Assembly: GCA_029582165.1 (NCBI GenBank)
Contig: CM055887.1
Coordinates: 11,397,190 to 11,461,189, forward strand
From: Portulaca oleracea
Lineage: Eukaryota; Streptophyta; Magnoliopsida; Caryophyllales; Portulacaceae
Reading direction: 5' to 3'
Length of the DNA: 64,000 bases
The position numbers and the translations under genes are program-made. How positions within the stretch are numbered: position 1 is the stretch's first letter; each line of letters opens with the position of its first letter. The notes under the pieces were generated by a model. That model saw only the letters and a program-made list of their open reading frames with translations, was not told where the DNA came from and searched no databases. Shown here one piece after another: positions 10,833-29,072 of the stretch.

Positions 10833-13340
10833 CACTACTAAAAACTTGTCATATTGCGACGGATATTGCGACGGAATTTGTCAAAGTTGCGACGGAATTT
10901 TTGGACCGAGCAACGAACCTTGCGACGGAATTTTTTCCGTCGCATTTTGCCTCGTCGCAAGACCCTTGCGACGGACCTTGCGACGGAATTTGCGGCGGAC
11001 CTTGCGACGGAATACGATTCCGTCGCACTGCCTCATGAAAAATTAAAAAAATTGAAAAAAACCTTCGCGAAGATTTTTTTTTTAAAAAAAATTCTCTATA
11101 TTGTTCTCTCGAATTTTTTATGCTGCAATTTAATTTTTATTTAGATTTATATAAAAGTTGTATTTTATATATATATAGATAGAGACACACACACACACAC
11201 ATAAAGTGGATATTAATTAGAAATAATTCTATTTATATAAGTAAATAAAAATACAAGTACGAATCATTCATACGTTTACTTAGTTTGACTACACTGCGCC
11301 AATTTAAAGGAGAAAAAAAACACAAGTTCTAGTAACGTTTAGTTGAAAAAACAAACATAAGAAAATCATAAATACATTTAAATTGCACTATATTTGGTTC
11401 ATTCCTTTCTTCCTTGTCGAACTCTTGCTTAAATTTTTCCTAAAAACAAATTTAAAAGTTGTTAGCAAAATATCAACCGATTAAACATACAAAACATACA
11501 TAAATATAAATCAAACGCATAAGTTTATAAACAAACGATGATTATATCATGAAGAAACGACTATCCGACTCTCAAGCTTCAACAGGACAGTCAAAAGATT
11601 ATATCATGAAGTACTAAGGGCCTTGTTTGAGTCCTGCAGGCATTAAACAGATAAAAACAAAGATTCATTCCATCATTTTTGCCCCTCCAAAATAAAAGAC
11701 CAAGGGCTAGGATTCCAAGAATTTCTAATAACGTCAATCTCTAAGACTCTGAGAAACCTTTAGCCCCTAAAATCACTGCATTGCCATCAAGCAGACTCTG
11801 TAGTCTCTATGCTTACAAACATTGTCCCAGTATACAACCTTGTCAACCGCCTCCCAAGTCCCACCCAGAGAAGAATATGATAACTACAAGCACCAAAAGA
11901 AACTCGTACGATGAAGCAGGGAGGAACTTGTATCCTAGGAACTCGATAACCTGTCGCCAGACAAGCTATCCAAACTATGGCTCCTCCACACAACTTCTAG
12001 ACAAACATTAAGGCAATATATGACAAGACCAAGACCTGACAAACATAAGACTTCAAACATGCATCGTTGTTGGAAAAGATTTTCAATTGTACATGTACAC
12101 AGATTTTCAATTTGACAAACCAGGATCTAGAGCAGGGGATGATTTCCTTCTGTCAATAAGTTCAGCCCCTTCAATAGAATCGTTGTTGGAAAAGATCTTA
12201 TTGCAGTATATCGTTTAATTTAGGAAAGAAGCCAAACAACTCCCCCCCCCCCCCAACACACACAAAAAAAAGGGCCAAATAAGCCCCAACACCCATAAAC
12301 AAACATGTTAGAGTGAACTAAACAACCAGTCATATCATAAATGGGACTCACTAAATCATCGCATTGCCAATAAGCATACACAATAACAGCACACACTTCT
12401 AAATCATAAGCACTACTAAAACCGAGTTACCATTGAGCATATCTTTAATCGAAAAATATGAATGATATATGGACTGGGTAAAGAGAATGAAAAAGGGTGG
12501 TATATTATTGATGCAAGTTCAATGGCTAGATTGTTGTCTGTAGTTCAAGGGGTGGAGTTATTTATTCCATTGCCAAGACATACAATTTGCCAGGGAGCAT
12601 CAAGGAATGAGCCACTGGTACTGTTGTCTTTGCTTATTCTTCTACGCAAATTATTGTTCATCTTTGAACAAAATATGTGCAGAGGCTTACCAACTCTTTT
12701 CTCATGCCATGGACAGTAATAGAAGATCCTCGCTGCAGCAGCTCAGAACAATCCCCTAAACCAAAAGAGAGAGAGATTCAAATTCTCATCAGAAAAATGA
12801 TGATAAATAATCTACATGTCATGTATGATTGTCAACAAACAAACATTATAAATACATCACAAAAGAAAGTAAAAATTACATTTATAAAGCACAACCATAA
12901 CTTTTCTTTGATGATATGAACGAAGACAGAGTTTCAACTAGTATATATCTATAACATCAGCTACTGATAATAGCACAATTACATTTCCAAAAGCCCAGCT
13001 ACTGATAATAGGCATAGACTCCGGCGGCGATGATGAAATTCCTGCGGCCTGGGCGGTAACAAGGCAGGGGAGGGCAAGGCTGGGCGGCTTCGAGGCTGGG
13101 CGAAGGCGGGGCTGGGCATCGTTGTGTTTTGGGGGTTGTGTTTCGCTGGGTCTGGGTTGTCTCTCCCTAGGGTTTGATTTCTTGTTTTCTGAAAAAAAAG
13201 GACCGAGCGACGGACAGTTCCGTCGCAAGGTCCGTCGCAAGATCCATTTTATTTGCCAAATCAGCTATAATTTAGAATGGGCCGAGCGACGAATTTTTCC
13301 GTCGTAAATTCCGTCGCAATATGGCAAATTTTTAGTAGTG
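10833..13340. mobile_element. Complete non-autonomous CACTA transposon, 2508 bp
   Basis: The left end CACTACTAAAAACTTG pairs with the right end CAAATTTTTAGTAGTG, and TTA flanks both sides (10830-10832 and 13341-13343), the 3-bp duplication of CACTA/EnSpm elements. Both subterminal regions are dense in TTGCGACGG/CCGTCGCAA words, the expected transposase-binding repeats. No transposase-like frame is present, so it would need a partner in trans. Near 13000-13200 a GC-rich segment with a minus-strand AAACCCTAG motif looks like the 5' end of a captured host gene, but no product is recognisable. The insertion lies inside the Athila-like LTR. Confidence 0.9.
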
Positions 13341-13851
13341 TTAGTTCACCAAACTTCAAATTCTTTTAGTGAAGAGGAGGATTAAGAGTTCACAAATTCT
13401 TCTACTAAGTGAAAATTTGGGGATTCTTAGTAATCCAGATTACAACTTTCTTGTTTGTTCGGGAGAAAGTTCAAGATGAAGATCAAGACGAAGTTCAAGA
13501 TGAAGGATCCAAAATTCCGAGATAGAGTGAAGTTTTATGCAATCTAGGTATAATTTCTTGTTCTCACTTTCATTATTCGATTTAGTTTTAGTTTCTCCTT
13601 TATTGCTTTTAATTGCATTTTTAGTTACCGTTTTTTTTCTTGTTGATTTGGGGTTAGTTCACCTTTAATTTCATGATTCCTTTGTGTTTGTTGTTTCAAT
13701 TTCCTGCTTAGATTAGTTTAATTGCTTTTCAATTATTTACTGCTTTCTACATATTGAAAACTCTACCAAACCAATTCCTAAAACCTAACACACTATCCCT
13801 GAGGATACGATTACCCTTACTTGAAAACCCACAAAATACGCAACCGAACAA

Positions 13852-13869
13852 TGGCGCTGTTGCCGAGGA
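13852..13869 (+). other. Primer-binding site of Athila-like element
   Basis: TGGCGCTGTTGCCGAGGA differs at two positions from TGGCGCCGTTGCCGGGGA, the tRNA-Asp-type primer site known from Athila elements. It starts one base after the LTR end. Confidence 0.8.
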
Positions 13870-13998
13870 TGACGTTATTTGGTAGAATAGGTTATTGGTT
13901 TGTGTGTAAATAGTTTATTGCTTTCTTGATTTTTCTAGAAAATGTAGTTACAAAAATTGAATAACGAAAAAAAAAATAAAAAATAAAAAAAGAGAGTT

Positions 13999-15606
13999 AT
14001 GGCTAGTCCCCAGTTTCCCCAATTTGAGCATGAAATATTTTTGAGATATTTTGCTAGATTACAGAACTATCGTGCTCAATGTGAATCGTATGGTATCTCA
14101 TATGATACATTACATATTTTAGGAATTGTGCATAAGGGTGTGAATTATGAAACCCAATCTCTTAGAATATTATGGGTTTTCTAATTTAGGAGAAGATGTT
14201 GCATGAGAATTACTTGAGTGGTTGTCTAGTGGATTCTTATGAATTTGAACAACAAAATGTTATTCCTAGTTTCCAACCTTCTTATTATGCACCCTCTGAG
14301 ACTTTAGCCATACCATATTACGAGTACCCCCAAAATCTGAATGATCAATCTAGTGTGGGGAGTATATGAAATTTTTTTGTGAATATTCTCACCCAATAGC
14401 GAGGTTCCTCCTCAGTGTTTTGTATGTGAAGCTTGGGGTCATTTATTTGATGCTTGCCCTGAATACCTTGCATTCAAAGCTTTTATGGATGTGTTTGATT
14501 CTGCTAAACCTGAATTGAATAATACTCGTGTGTGTGAAATAGAGGATGAGGATGAAGACACCTTTCCCCTTTTCCCTTCACTTGTTGAGAGTATGGAAAA
14601 ATCATGTGATACTGAGTCTGATCAGGTTAGTGAGCCCATTAGTGAGATTATACTTGAGGATGAGACACCCTTGATAGAGAAGGATTCCATAAGTAATGAA
14701 TTAGTGTATGATGATGTTGTGCTCCATGAGAATACTCTTAATGAATCATTAGTCACACCTTTGTCCATACCATTATGTGAGGAGAGGATTGAATGTTCCA
14801 ATGTTAATTCTGATGCATCTTTTGTAGATGAGGAGTCTAGTGCTAGTTCATTGCCACATCCTATTGATTTACACACTCAATCTCCATGTGTGGATCAATA
14901 TGAGGATTCATCTATAATTACTCCTTTCCCCTCTCTTCTAACTCAGGATCTTGATTTCCATGATACATCAGTATGTGAGAATGAGTCTTTCACGATGGGT
15001 TATGACCCTGAACATTCCACTTTCACTTTTGATGATGTTTTGAATGATGCACCTTTGTCTTCTGATACTGATAGTTTTTTTGAGGAGTCTAAAATTGATA
15101 AAGATGAAGATGTACCTTCTTGTAATGTTGGGAGTGTTGTCATATGGTATAACCCTATTTTTTCCTTATCACCCACTGATGAATATGATGAATTGGATGA
15201 AAGTTGTGAATTGAAGTCTGTAATTGATGAAATTTGCGTGGAGGTTGAGTGTGAGAATTCTACCTTGTGTTCTAATGAAATTGAAATTGTTTCCCCACCT
15301 CCCCTTCATGTGTTTTGTTTTCCTATACTCCTTTCCTATAAACCTAAGTTCATGAAGTCCCTAGGTCTCTTAGCAGGGTATAAATTCCTCACTAACCCCT
15401 ATAGCACCTACCTAGAGGACTTACCTAGGAAAATCAAGTTTGTGCATTCATTCCATTATTTTACTGATTACTCTAAGGCATTTGATAAACTGATGAGAGC
15501 ACTAACATTTGTTGATTACTCCAAGGCATTTGATAATCTGATGAAATTTCACTGTATTTATAGTAGAACATTAATAGAAGAAATGTATGACAAACACCCA
15601 CCTTAG
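13999..15606 (+). pseudogene. Degenerate gag-like region of Athila-like element
   Basis: The first frame (13999-14184) starts MASPQFPQFEHEIFLRYF, typical of the gag start of these elements, then breaks by stop and frameshift. At about 14410-14460 the translation gives CFVCEAWGHLFDAC, a CCHC zinc knuckle (C-x2-C-x4-H-x4-C). It leads into a long intact frame (14485-15606, 373 residues) that is strongly acidic, rich in Ser/Asp/Glu and has no domain I recognise; its end carries two copies of a DYSKAFD segment. No protease, reverse transcriptase or integrase follows, so this is a gag-only remnant or non-autonomous element. Confidence 0.6.
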
Positions 15607-16146
15607 ACACTGGCCTAGTTGGAGAAACAGAACGAGGGGATTGCTACAATTGTAATCAAATCGCAAGGAAGAAGACAACGAGTAAATAATTAAAGGGGGG
15701 GGTGGAAACACAGATGAAGACTGAAGATGATAGAATCAAAGAGGACAATGGAGGTGAAGTGAGAATTAGGGCATTTTTTCTATCATTTTTAGAGAGAGAA
15801 GGGAGAGGAATGACTTAATTTGGGGGGGGGGGGGTAGCGTTGAATACAAGTGGGCGGTGGGATGAAAATTAGGGAGGGAAAGTGAAAATTTCCAATGTAG
15901 CCTGGTGGAAAAAAGTTTTACATGAAATTCTCATATTGCGCCTAATTGCTCAGCCTAAAGGACGACTAAATTAAAATTTTGACGTCTTATTTTGAAATAG
16001 GACGACGAAAATAAAATATTGACGCCCAATGCCTCGAATATAAATGTCAAATAAATCTGTCATCCAATGCTTACTGAAATACGACAAAAAAATTTCGACG
16101 TCCTTATTGTAAAAATTTGACGCCCTCAGCCTATTTTCTTGTAGTG
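15607..16146. mobile_element. Right-end remnant of a second CACTA transposon
   Basis: Ends TTTTCTTGTAGTG at 16146, the complement of the common CACTACAAGAAAA terminus. The preceding 250 bp hold repeated GACG-TC and AAATTTTGACG words, like subterminal repeats. Immediately right (CATGGTTATAG) the Copia reverse-transcriptase frame begins in mid-gene, so this element probably inserted into the Copia gene. No left end was found. G-runs near 15695 and 15825. Confidence 0.6.
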
Positions 16147-17600
16147 CATGGTTATAGAAATGAAGCGGTGTCTATGCATCCTCCTCAAGGCTACACTAAG
16201 GTTGCTCCTGGTCAAGTTTGTAAGCTTGTAAAGTCTCTTTATGTCCTTGAATAAGCCTCTCGACTATGGAACTTGAAACTAAGTTCCTTATCAAACAAGA
16301 GTTTGTTCAATAAAAAACGATTATTCTTTGTTTTCTTTACATCCTAACAAAGGTCATATATATGTCTTGGTATATGTGGATGACTTGCTTATTAAAAGAG
16401 ATGATACTCAAGGAATTCAAGTTCTCAAACAATCCCTTCGTATTAAATTTATTGTTAAAGATTTAGGGATTGCTCTGTATTTCTTGTATTAGAATTAGCA
16501 AGATCTTTTAAAGATACTTTTGTTAATAAAAGAAAATATGCTACATATTTGATTTCTGATGCAGGACTTACAACATGTAAACCTGCACGGTTCCCTCTTA
16601 CAAAAGGACTTAATCTTTCTCTGGACATTAGCACACAATCAACCTATAGGAGAATCATTAGCAAGAATATTTTATCTCACTCTCACAAGGCCAGACGTTA
16701 GCTATGTTGTCCAACACTTAAGCCTGTTTCTCCAAGTCCCACGGATAGACATTATGAAGTTGTTTTACATGTGTTGGGATACTTAAAAGGGTCTGTCAAC
16801 TGAGGCTTATTCTATCCTTTTCTAAACAGTCTTCAAATCACTACCTTCAGTGATTCAGACTTGGCAAGTTGTAGATTTTCAACAAGATCTCTCACTGGAT
16901 ACTAGTACGCAACTAGAAGATGCATCAACCTATAGGAGGATCATTGGCAAGAGTACTATATCTCACTCTCACAAGGCTAGACGTTAGCTTTGTTGTCCAA
17001 CACTTAAGCCAGTTTCTCCAAGTCCCACGGATAGACACTATGAAGTTGCTTTACATGTGTATACTTAAAAGGGTCTGTCAACTGAGGCTTATTCTATCCT
17101 TCTCCGAATAGTCTTCAAGTCATTGCCATTTGTGATGTAGACTTGGCAAGTTACAGATTTTCAACAAGATCTCTCACTGGATATTGTGTTTTCCTTAGTT
17201 TGTCTCTTATTTCCTGGAAAGCCAAGAAGCAAAAGCCTGTCTCCAAGTCCTCACCAGACGTTGAATATCGAGCAATGTCCACTGTCACCTTAGAGATTTA
17301 ATGGATCATACAACTTCTTGTAGACTTTTCAGATTTCCAAGGACTTGCCCATCACTTTGTTCTGTGACAACAAAACTATACAACATATTGCACCAATTCC
17401 TGCTTTCCACGGGAGAACCAAGCACATAAAAATAGATTGTCATTATACTTTGGGACAAAATCCAGGATGACTTGATTCAAATCTCTTATGTTTCTACTAC
17501 ATAGCAAGTCGCAGACATGTTAAGAAACCATTTGGGTGAGCTCCAATGTGACCCTTCATCTTCAAGGATGAGTTTGGTTGATTTTCCAGCGAAACCACCT
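16147..17600 (+). pseudogene. Ty1/copia pol fragment (reverse transcriptase to RNase H)
   Basis: Frames broken by many stops and shifts give Copia pol motifs in the right order: NEAVSMHPPQGYTKV, then a degraded KSLYGLKQASR region, LVYVDD near 16365, DAGLTTCKPARFPL, the YLTLTRPDVSYVVQHLSQF block, SDSDLASC and STRSLTGY, then WKAKKQK, CDNKT and HIKIDCH of RNase H. The 5' two thirds of pol and all of gag are missing. The block from about 16626 to 16905 is repeated at about 16916-17190 (roughly 90% identity), a tandem duplication unique to this copy. Confidence 0.85.
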
Positions 17601-17610
17601 TGAGGGGGGA

Positions 17611-17799
17611 TGTTGAGTATATTCAATCTTTGCTAGTTTGTTATTCTGTTAATTACTTTACCTTATTCCCAAAAAGTTGTTAGGGCTATGTTTTCTTCTA
17701 TAAATACTTAGCCTTTTCCTTTGTGTACATTATTACAATTGAATGCAATAATATTCAGCTACTCTCAGATTCTCTAAATCTCTTTCTCTCTTAATTCCA
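17611..17799 (+). mobile_element. 3' LTR of the Copia element
   Basis: Follows a polypurine tract (TGAGGGGGGA, 17601-17610) and starts TGTTGAGTATATTC. Contains CTATAAATACTTAG, a TATA box, near 17699. The end at 17799 (...CCA) is a guess, because the 5' LTR is not in the window to compare. Confidence 0.65.
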
Positions 17800-18048
17800 T
17801 AATAATGAAGATATTTAAGAGTGGATTCACAAACTAGCAAGAGTGAATATCATTTTTTTGCATGCTTTTAAAAACTATCAATCATGCAATGATATCCTTG
17901 GATCCAATCCAAACCATTCATAGGCTAACAAATTAAGAAGAAAGAAACACTTAAAAAACAAAACACCCCGAAAATACACGGAATATAAAACAATGACTAG
18001 AAAAATAAGAAATGTTGCAACAAAAATTGGGCAAAATTACTAAAAAGG
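17800..18048. other. 3' flank of the binding-protein-like gene
   Basis: AT-rich, no other feature. The part next to 18048 should contain the 3' UTR of the minus-strand gene. Confidence 0.45.
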
Positions 18049-23913
<5,865 letters not shown>

Positions 23914-24573
23914 GATTGGTTGATAATTTGAGCTGTATTTGATTAACAATAACACCCTCCCCAATCTTTTTAGGAAGAAAATGTGGACAAGGAAGAAGAG
24001 CAGAGTGGTGTGGTTTGAGTGACTACTGAGTAGTGAGTAGTAGTGAGTATGGTGCAGCCAGCAGCGGTTTCCACTATGTTTTAGAGTGAGAGGGAGAGGG
24101 AGATTTAGAAGTTGTGTTCACGTGTTGAGTGATTGTTGGTTTGTGTTTCCATTTTTTAGTGCTAGGGAGGGAGGGGAAAGCTGCTTGGCTTTTTAGCTGG
24201 AACCACTGATACTGCAGGTGGGCTCACTTTTGTTCATTTATTTCTATGACCGCTGTTCATCGGTCCAATATTGCGCCGACCAAACCGGACCCACAACACC
24301 CACCGGACCGGGTAACAAAAACCCATCCAACGACACATTTTTTTGAAGATTCAAGACCCGACTCAAGTCGATTTCTTTTTAATTATTATTTGAAGCTTGA
24401 AAAAGTTAACATGTTTGTAATAAAGCTACTAGAATGGCCTAAACTATAAAATAATTACACAAAAAAGAAATAACACTGAACAAATAGTTAAATAAGAGAA
24501 TCAAAATTATTTTTAGAAATAAAATTAATATTATATTTTTGTAATTATATTTTTTGTCATGAATCATACAATA
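23914..24573. other. Upstream region of the binding-protein-like gene
   Basis: Holds the 5' UTR and promoter on the minus strand. It contains GAGTAGTGAGTAG and GAGAGGGAGAGGGAG (plus strand) near 24024-24101, CT-rich on the transcribed strand as in plant leaders. No clear TATA box found. Confidence 0.4.
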
Positions 24574-24767
24574 CTCCCTCTGTTACATATTAATAGACAT
24601 ATTTCAAATTTTTTCACATGCTACTGTGTTTTCGGATATCAATGTACAGATAGTGAGAGAATGTGAGTAACATTGGTTTCTATTGATTGAAAAACTAAAA
24701 AGTTAATGTAATTATTAAAGTTTAAATAATTAATTTAAGTATCAATTAATATATAAAACAGAGAGAA
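24574..24767. mobile_element. Stowaway-like MITE, about 194 bp
   Basis: CTCCCTCTGTTACATATTAA on the left faces TTAATATATAAAACAGAGAG on the right, with TA on both flanks. Non-coding. Confidence 0.6.
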
Positions 24768-25839
24768 TAAATAATTAGTGATCGACTGCGATACTAAAAT
24801 AAAGCAACTCTAACAAAATCAAAAAATCAAATCCAAAACATGGCATAACTGAATCAGCGGGAGAGAGTCAGAGAAGCGCGACTGTGTGAATGAAAACTGA
24901 GAAACAATGAACGGTTCAATTCGGTTCATCGGCCCAGCGGTTCAAATCATGACTGTTTTCGTTCTTTTCTCTCATGACTTGTTTCAACTTAACGATGCAA
25001 AGAATATTTGTTTGTCATTTGAGACAAATAGTACGGTAAAAGTGGTCAAGTTGGAAACTAGGAAAAACAATAGTTTGGGATTTAATTTCTCTAAGCCCAT
25101 CTTCTTTGTCATTTTCTTTTCATCATTTTCCTCCATGTATCCAACTTGTTTTTTTAGTTTCAATAAATTTAGGGTAAATTCAGTTTTAATGATCTTTAAT
25201 TTGCCCAATTATACAATAATATCTATTTATTTGTATTGTACTAGTCCAAAAAAAAATCAAAATTGTATTTTAGTGGTCTTCTTTGAGTTAAGTTGGATAC
25301 ATGTGCAGTGATGGTGCAGTGCAGTGAAATAATTGAAAAGTGTGGTAGAGTGCGGTGAAATAATTGAAAAGCGTGGTGAAGTGTGGTAAAATGTGGTGAG
25401 AGTTGTGATATATATGGTAGGTGAGGAGAGAATATGAAAAGTAAATAAGAAAATGAAAAAATATATTAATAATAATTATGATATAATGCAAGAAAATATA
25501 AAAAAATATTGAATAATATGATAAATTATGATACCGCATCCCATGAGAGGGCAGAGCGTGATATATCATCTTTTTGGTTCCTAATATATGACGTTAGGGG
25601 TAACTACATATGTAATATTTTCTCTCATTCTCTGTTCGAACAAAAACCTTACCGCTTACTATATATTTATTATTTTCTCTCATTCTCTCTTTCAATTGTC
25701 TTTATTTTTAATTTAAATTTATTCATCACAAATGGCCAAATCTCAACCAACCAAATCCCATGTGGAGCGCAGTACAATTCACACTTAGCTCACCCCACCG
25801 CCGTATCTTTTTCACCTTCTCCTTATAAAAAGCGATTTT
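24768..25839. other. Intergenic, with MITE-like GTGGTG repeats at 25305-25420
   Basis: At about 25316-25381 the words GTGCAGTGAAATAATTGAAAAG and TGCGGTGAAATAATTGAAAAG-like units are tandemly repeated; this matches the minus strand of the Harbinger-type MITE family. A 134-residue open frame at 24907-25311 has no recognisable domain and reads as random hydrophobic sequence, so no gene is called. Confidence 0.4.
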
Positions 25840-26126
25840 TAGGGCGACCAAAAATTTGAATCCGGGTAAATTTGAATCGAACAAATTCAGACAATATCAA
25901 ATCTTGGACGAGAAATTCAAATCTGTATCCGATTTTATTTTGAGTCAGATCAAGTTGGACAATTCGGATGAAATTAAAATCGGGTTCGAACAATAGAAAA
26001 AAGAGAGATTTTATGTTCAAATATTCGGTCAATATTAAAATTCGGATGAAAAATTTATATCTAGACCCAATTTTTCGGGTCGGAAAATCCGGGTAATCCG
26101 GATCAGACAATTTTTTGCCTGCTCTA
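25840..26126. mobile_element. hAT-type MITE, 287 bp, second copy
   Basis: Ends TAGGGCGACCAAAAATTTGA and (other strand) TAGAGCAGGCAAAAAATTGT. Flanked by GCGATTTT (25832-25839) and GTTATTTT (26127-26134), a degenerate 8-bp duplication. The interior is alignable with 941-1237 (shared GAGAAATTCA, GGGTTCG, AATAGAAAAAAGAGA). Confidence 0.75.
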
Positions 26127-27040
26127 GTTATTTTCCATGGTTGTAATTTATCACATTATTCATAAATTACCGTGACTTATCATATAATATCACCCTTTAT
26201 CACAATAATTATTATTTTATTTTTTCTTACTTTTTTCTTCCACTTTTCACCTTATTTTTCCTTTTCTCTTTCCTCATCTGTCATATTTTTTATCAAAAAT
26301 TTTACCACAACATATCATTCCATATCGTAACATATGATGCTTCTACAATTTATCATACTACACCATTTTCACATCGTATGCAACACAGAAAAGAACAGTA
26401 CCTAAATATTTTAATAAATATCTTTCTTTTATTTTTGTACAATTTACTTTTCCTAGTTTATTTTTAATAGTATGCTAATGTTACAGTTTGAAACATTTGG
26501 TTGATGGCCAACTATTAGACGGTTTTGAAAAGCGTTTCACCATAATATCTTGATTCATGCACTAGAAGTGACAAAAAGTTAAAATCAAGATACGATTGTC
26601 AACCTATAGTGTGGGATTAGGTGGCTAGTCTCGTGACAAACACTAATCACTTGAACAGTGTCAAAATTATTCCTCCTTTTGTCTTATTGAAGAGTGGTCC
26701 TACTTTACAAACCTTGGCTTAGAGCTAATGGTATTTGAAACTTAAAGTAATGCATAAAGGCCAATTTGATAAATAATTGTTGGGCATCAGTAGTTAACTA
26801 TTTAAATTAATTATTTTTCGTTTAGTGATTAAAGACAAACAATTTTATTAGCAATCAAAGGTCATGTTTTTTTATGTGGTGGGTTATTTACGGTTATGGT
26901 ATGATACGGTAAAATATGATTTGGCGTGGTGAGATGTGGTTATTTGTGATTAATTTGTGGTAAAAATGGTTGGTGTGGTCAGTTAATATTGAGTCCCAAA
27001 AAAGATGAAAGGTAGTAAGAAAAGCAAGAAAAAAAAAAGT
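26127..27040. other. Intergenic, AT-rich with MITE fragments
   Basis: At 26140-26410 the ACCATTTTCACATCG and AGAAAAGAACAGTACC-TAA words match the right end of the Harbinger-type family. At 26875-26960 GTGGTGGGTTATTTACGGTT-like words match its other strand. No gene. Confidence 0.4.
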
Positions 27041-27480
27041 AGGGAAGAGTTATGTGCATGCTATATTGCCTTGTGGTGGTGAATTTTTCCAAGTTCGTTG
27101 TAGAACTCATGTATCGAACTTGATTGTTAAGGAAGGGTTGAAATTAGTTGATGTTGGGATTAGTAAGGTTAAGGAGTTGGTAAAGTTTGTCACTAGTTCT
27201 AAAGGAAGGAGGTTGTGATTTGTTGAAATCTCTTCTAATCTTAAGATTGATTGTTCTAGGGGTTTATGGTTGAATTGTCCCACTAGGTGAACTCTACCTA
27301 CAAAATGTTCTTGAGATCATTTCCCCATAGAGGCTCCTACTCAAGTATGAGGTGGATGGAAAGGACAACTTCTACTTTTCCCAGTACTCCTATCGATGAG
27401 GAATGGTCTAGAGTTGAGAAAATTTGTGATCTCCTTCAGCCTTTTGATGAGATAACCACTCTTATTTCTTGAATATATTC
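27041..27480 (+). pseudogene. hAT transposase relic
   Basis: Broken frames give the HVSNLIVKEGLKLVDVG block, then ISKVKELVKFVTSSKGRR, then (other frame) CPTR, then SMRWMERTTSTFP and EEWSRVEKICDLLQPFDEIT. This is the middle of plant hAT transposases (RICESLEEPER/Ac type), normally followed by the C-terminal dimerisation domain, which is absent. At least two frameshifts and an internal stop. Confidence 0.75.
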
Positions 27481-27757
27481 GTAAGATTGAAATATTGTAA
27501 GACATATGTGGAACATAAGTCCAATAGGAGTTTGGGCGGATACCTAGAATATAAAGTAGAAAGAATGGTTAATATATCGAGTCAGATATCTGATGAATAC
27601 AGATAAGATGGAGGAATAACACTCTTGATGTCCATTACTTTTGTTATGAACCATATGGAAGGTAAGAAATAAAGTGAAAATTCAGAAGATTAACATGACA
27701 CAGGCATTACTTAACACATCTCTTGTCATCAACAATAAAAGAAGCGGTAAACTAGAG

Positions 27758-28287
27758 TAGGGATGACAATGAGGCGGGGTGTGGGGGGTATATTCCCCGT
27801 CCCCATCCACACATAGGCACCCCCCTCCCCTAATTACCCATTGCGGGGGGAAAATCTTCCCTCATCCCCATCTCCAACAGGTACCAAACCGAGCGGGGTG
27901 CCAATGGAAATGAGACTAAGACCAAAATTAAGACAATTATGGAATGAGAATGAGGAATTATGGTTAGAGAGAATAAGTTATTTATATACGCTTAGAAATT
28001 TTTATTAACTAAAATTACAAATTGCCTGAATTATACATATAAATGTAATGTAGGAAAGGTATTTATGTATTTTAAAGGAAATCGAGGATGGGGATGGGGG
28101 ATATGTGGTGGATAACTTTCCTGAGCGAGGAAACGGAGGCGGGGACGGGGAAAATTTTTGTCCCTATCCCCACCTCGTCCCCACGCTGGGATTTAATTCT
28201 TTGCCCCATCCCCATCCCCATCTTCGTAGGGAGCGGAAATTTTTCCCTAGAGCGAGAACGGGGATTCCCCGCCCAGTGTCATTCCTA
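27758..28287. mobile_element. GC-rich hAT-type MITE, 530 bp
   Basis: Ends TAGGGATGACAATGAGGCGGGG-like and (other strand) TAGGAATGACACTGGGCGGGG-like. Flanked by AACTAGAG (27750-27757) and AACTGGAG (28288-28295), an 8-bp duplication with one mismatch. The outer 130 bp on each side are runs of GGGGACGGGGATGG-like sequence and its complement; the centre is AT-rich. Confidence 0.85.
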
Positions 28288-28295
28288 AACTGGAG

Positions 28296-28839
28296 GACTA
28301 GAGTATACAAGAGGAAAAGAGTAACTTCAGCTACATCTACTCCGATTTTTTTTTTTTTTTGATACATGCCATGACTTACCTGTAATACAACAACAACATA
28401 CCTTGGTGGTAGATGGTGCTTAATTGGGACAGACAATCGGGAGAGGCAACGACAGCATCTATGTAACCGAGACTTTTGGAAAAAGAAGGAGGTATCAAAT
28501 TAAGATAGTACTAGACTGAAGGCAAAATCAGTAACACAAGCATAACTCAAAGTTATACAAATGGGATTGACTAAGGCAAAAGAGCAACAATGACAACAAG
28601 TTTTGATCCTCACAGATTTAATACAAGCAATTACGAGTATCATGAATCCAGAAAAATCAGAAAGGATTTGGTTTGCACAAGTTAAAATTTATCAACAATT
28701 AGCAAATGAATTCGCAAGATATAGAATAGATAAGGTGAATAGGGTTATAGTTAAACCACCTCATAAGCTAGTAAAAAGGCTTTTAAATGAAATTATTTGT
28801 AAGTATTATATGTAAGGTATGCTTATTTTTCTAGTAATA
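28296..28839. other. Unassigned intergenic stretch
   Basis: Contains a T-run near 28346. A 70-residue frame at 28603-28815 has no recognisable domain. It may be the decayed 5' part of the LINE, but I see no endonuclease motif. Confidence 0.35.
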
Positions 28840-29072
28840 ATACTGACTCCACCGAACTAAAAAAGATCTTAAAATTTGGCATAAAAGTACCTTTGGCAAT
28901 TTTTCTGCAAAATTGAAACAAAATGAGGACAAACTTCAATATGTTGAAGAGCGTCTAATCCTTAATCCTAACAATGTCAGGTTAAATAACTGGCATTTTA
29001 GGCTTATTAAACAGAGAGAACAAATGCATTTGTTTAATAAAAAATATTGGGGGTAAGCTTTCTCGTAAGGAG

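Larger units (their letters stand above)
10141..13850 (+). mobile_element. Athila-like gypsy LTR, interrupted by a CACTA element
   Basis: The right end ...CAACCGAACA at 13850 is followed at once by a primer-binding site, fixing the LTR 3' boundary. The left end is placed at TGATATCATT (10141) by inference from the TG start and the switch from the preceding remnant. Without the inserted CACTA (10833-13340 plus its 3-bp duplication) the LTR is about 1.2 kb. TCCTATAAAAACAC near 10584 is a likely LTR TATA region. The 5' part holds GC-rich palindromes and an ~75-bp tandem duplication. Confidence 0.6.

Noticed and set aside
12462..12919. Two open frames inside the CACTA element
   Set aside because: No transposase or other domain and no intron pattern; length is expected by chance.
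24907..25311. 134-residue open frame
   Set aside because: Composition is AT-driven (Phe, Ser, Ile, Asn), no domain, no conserved start context; the 3' end runs into MITE-like DNA.
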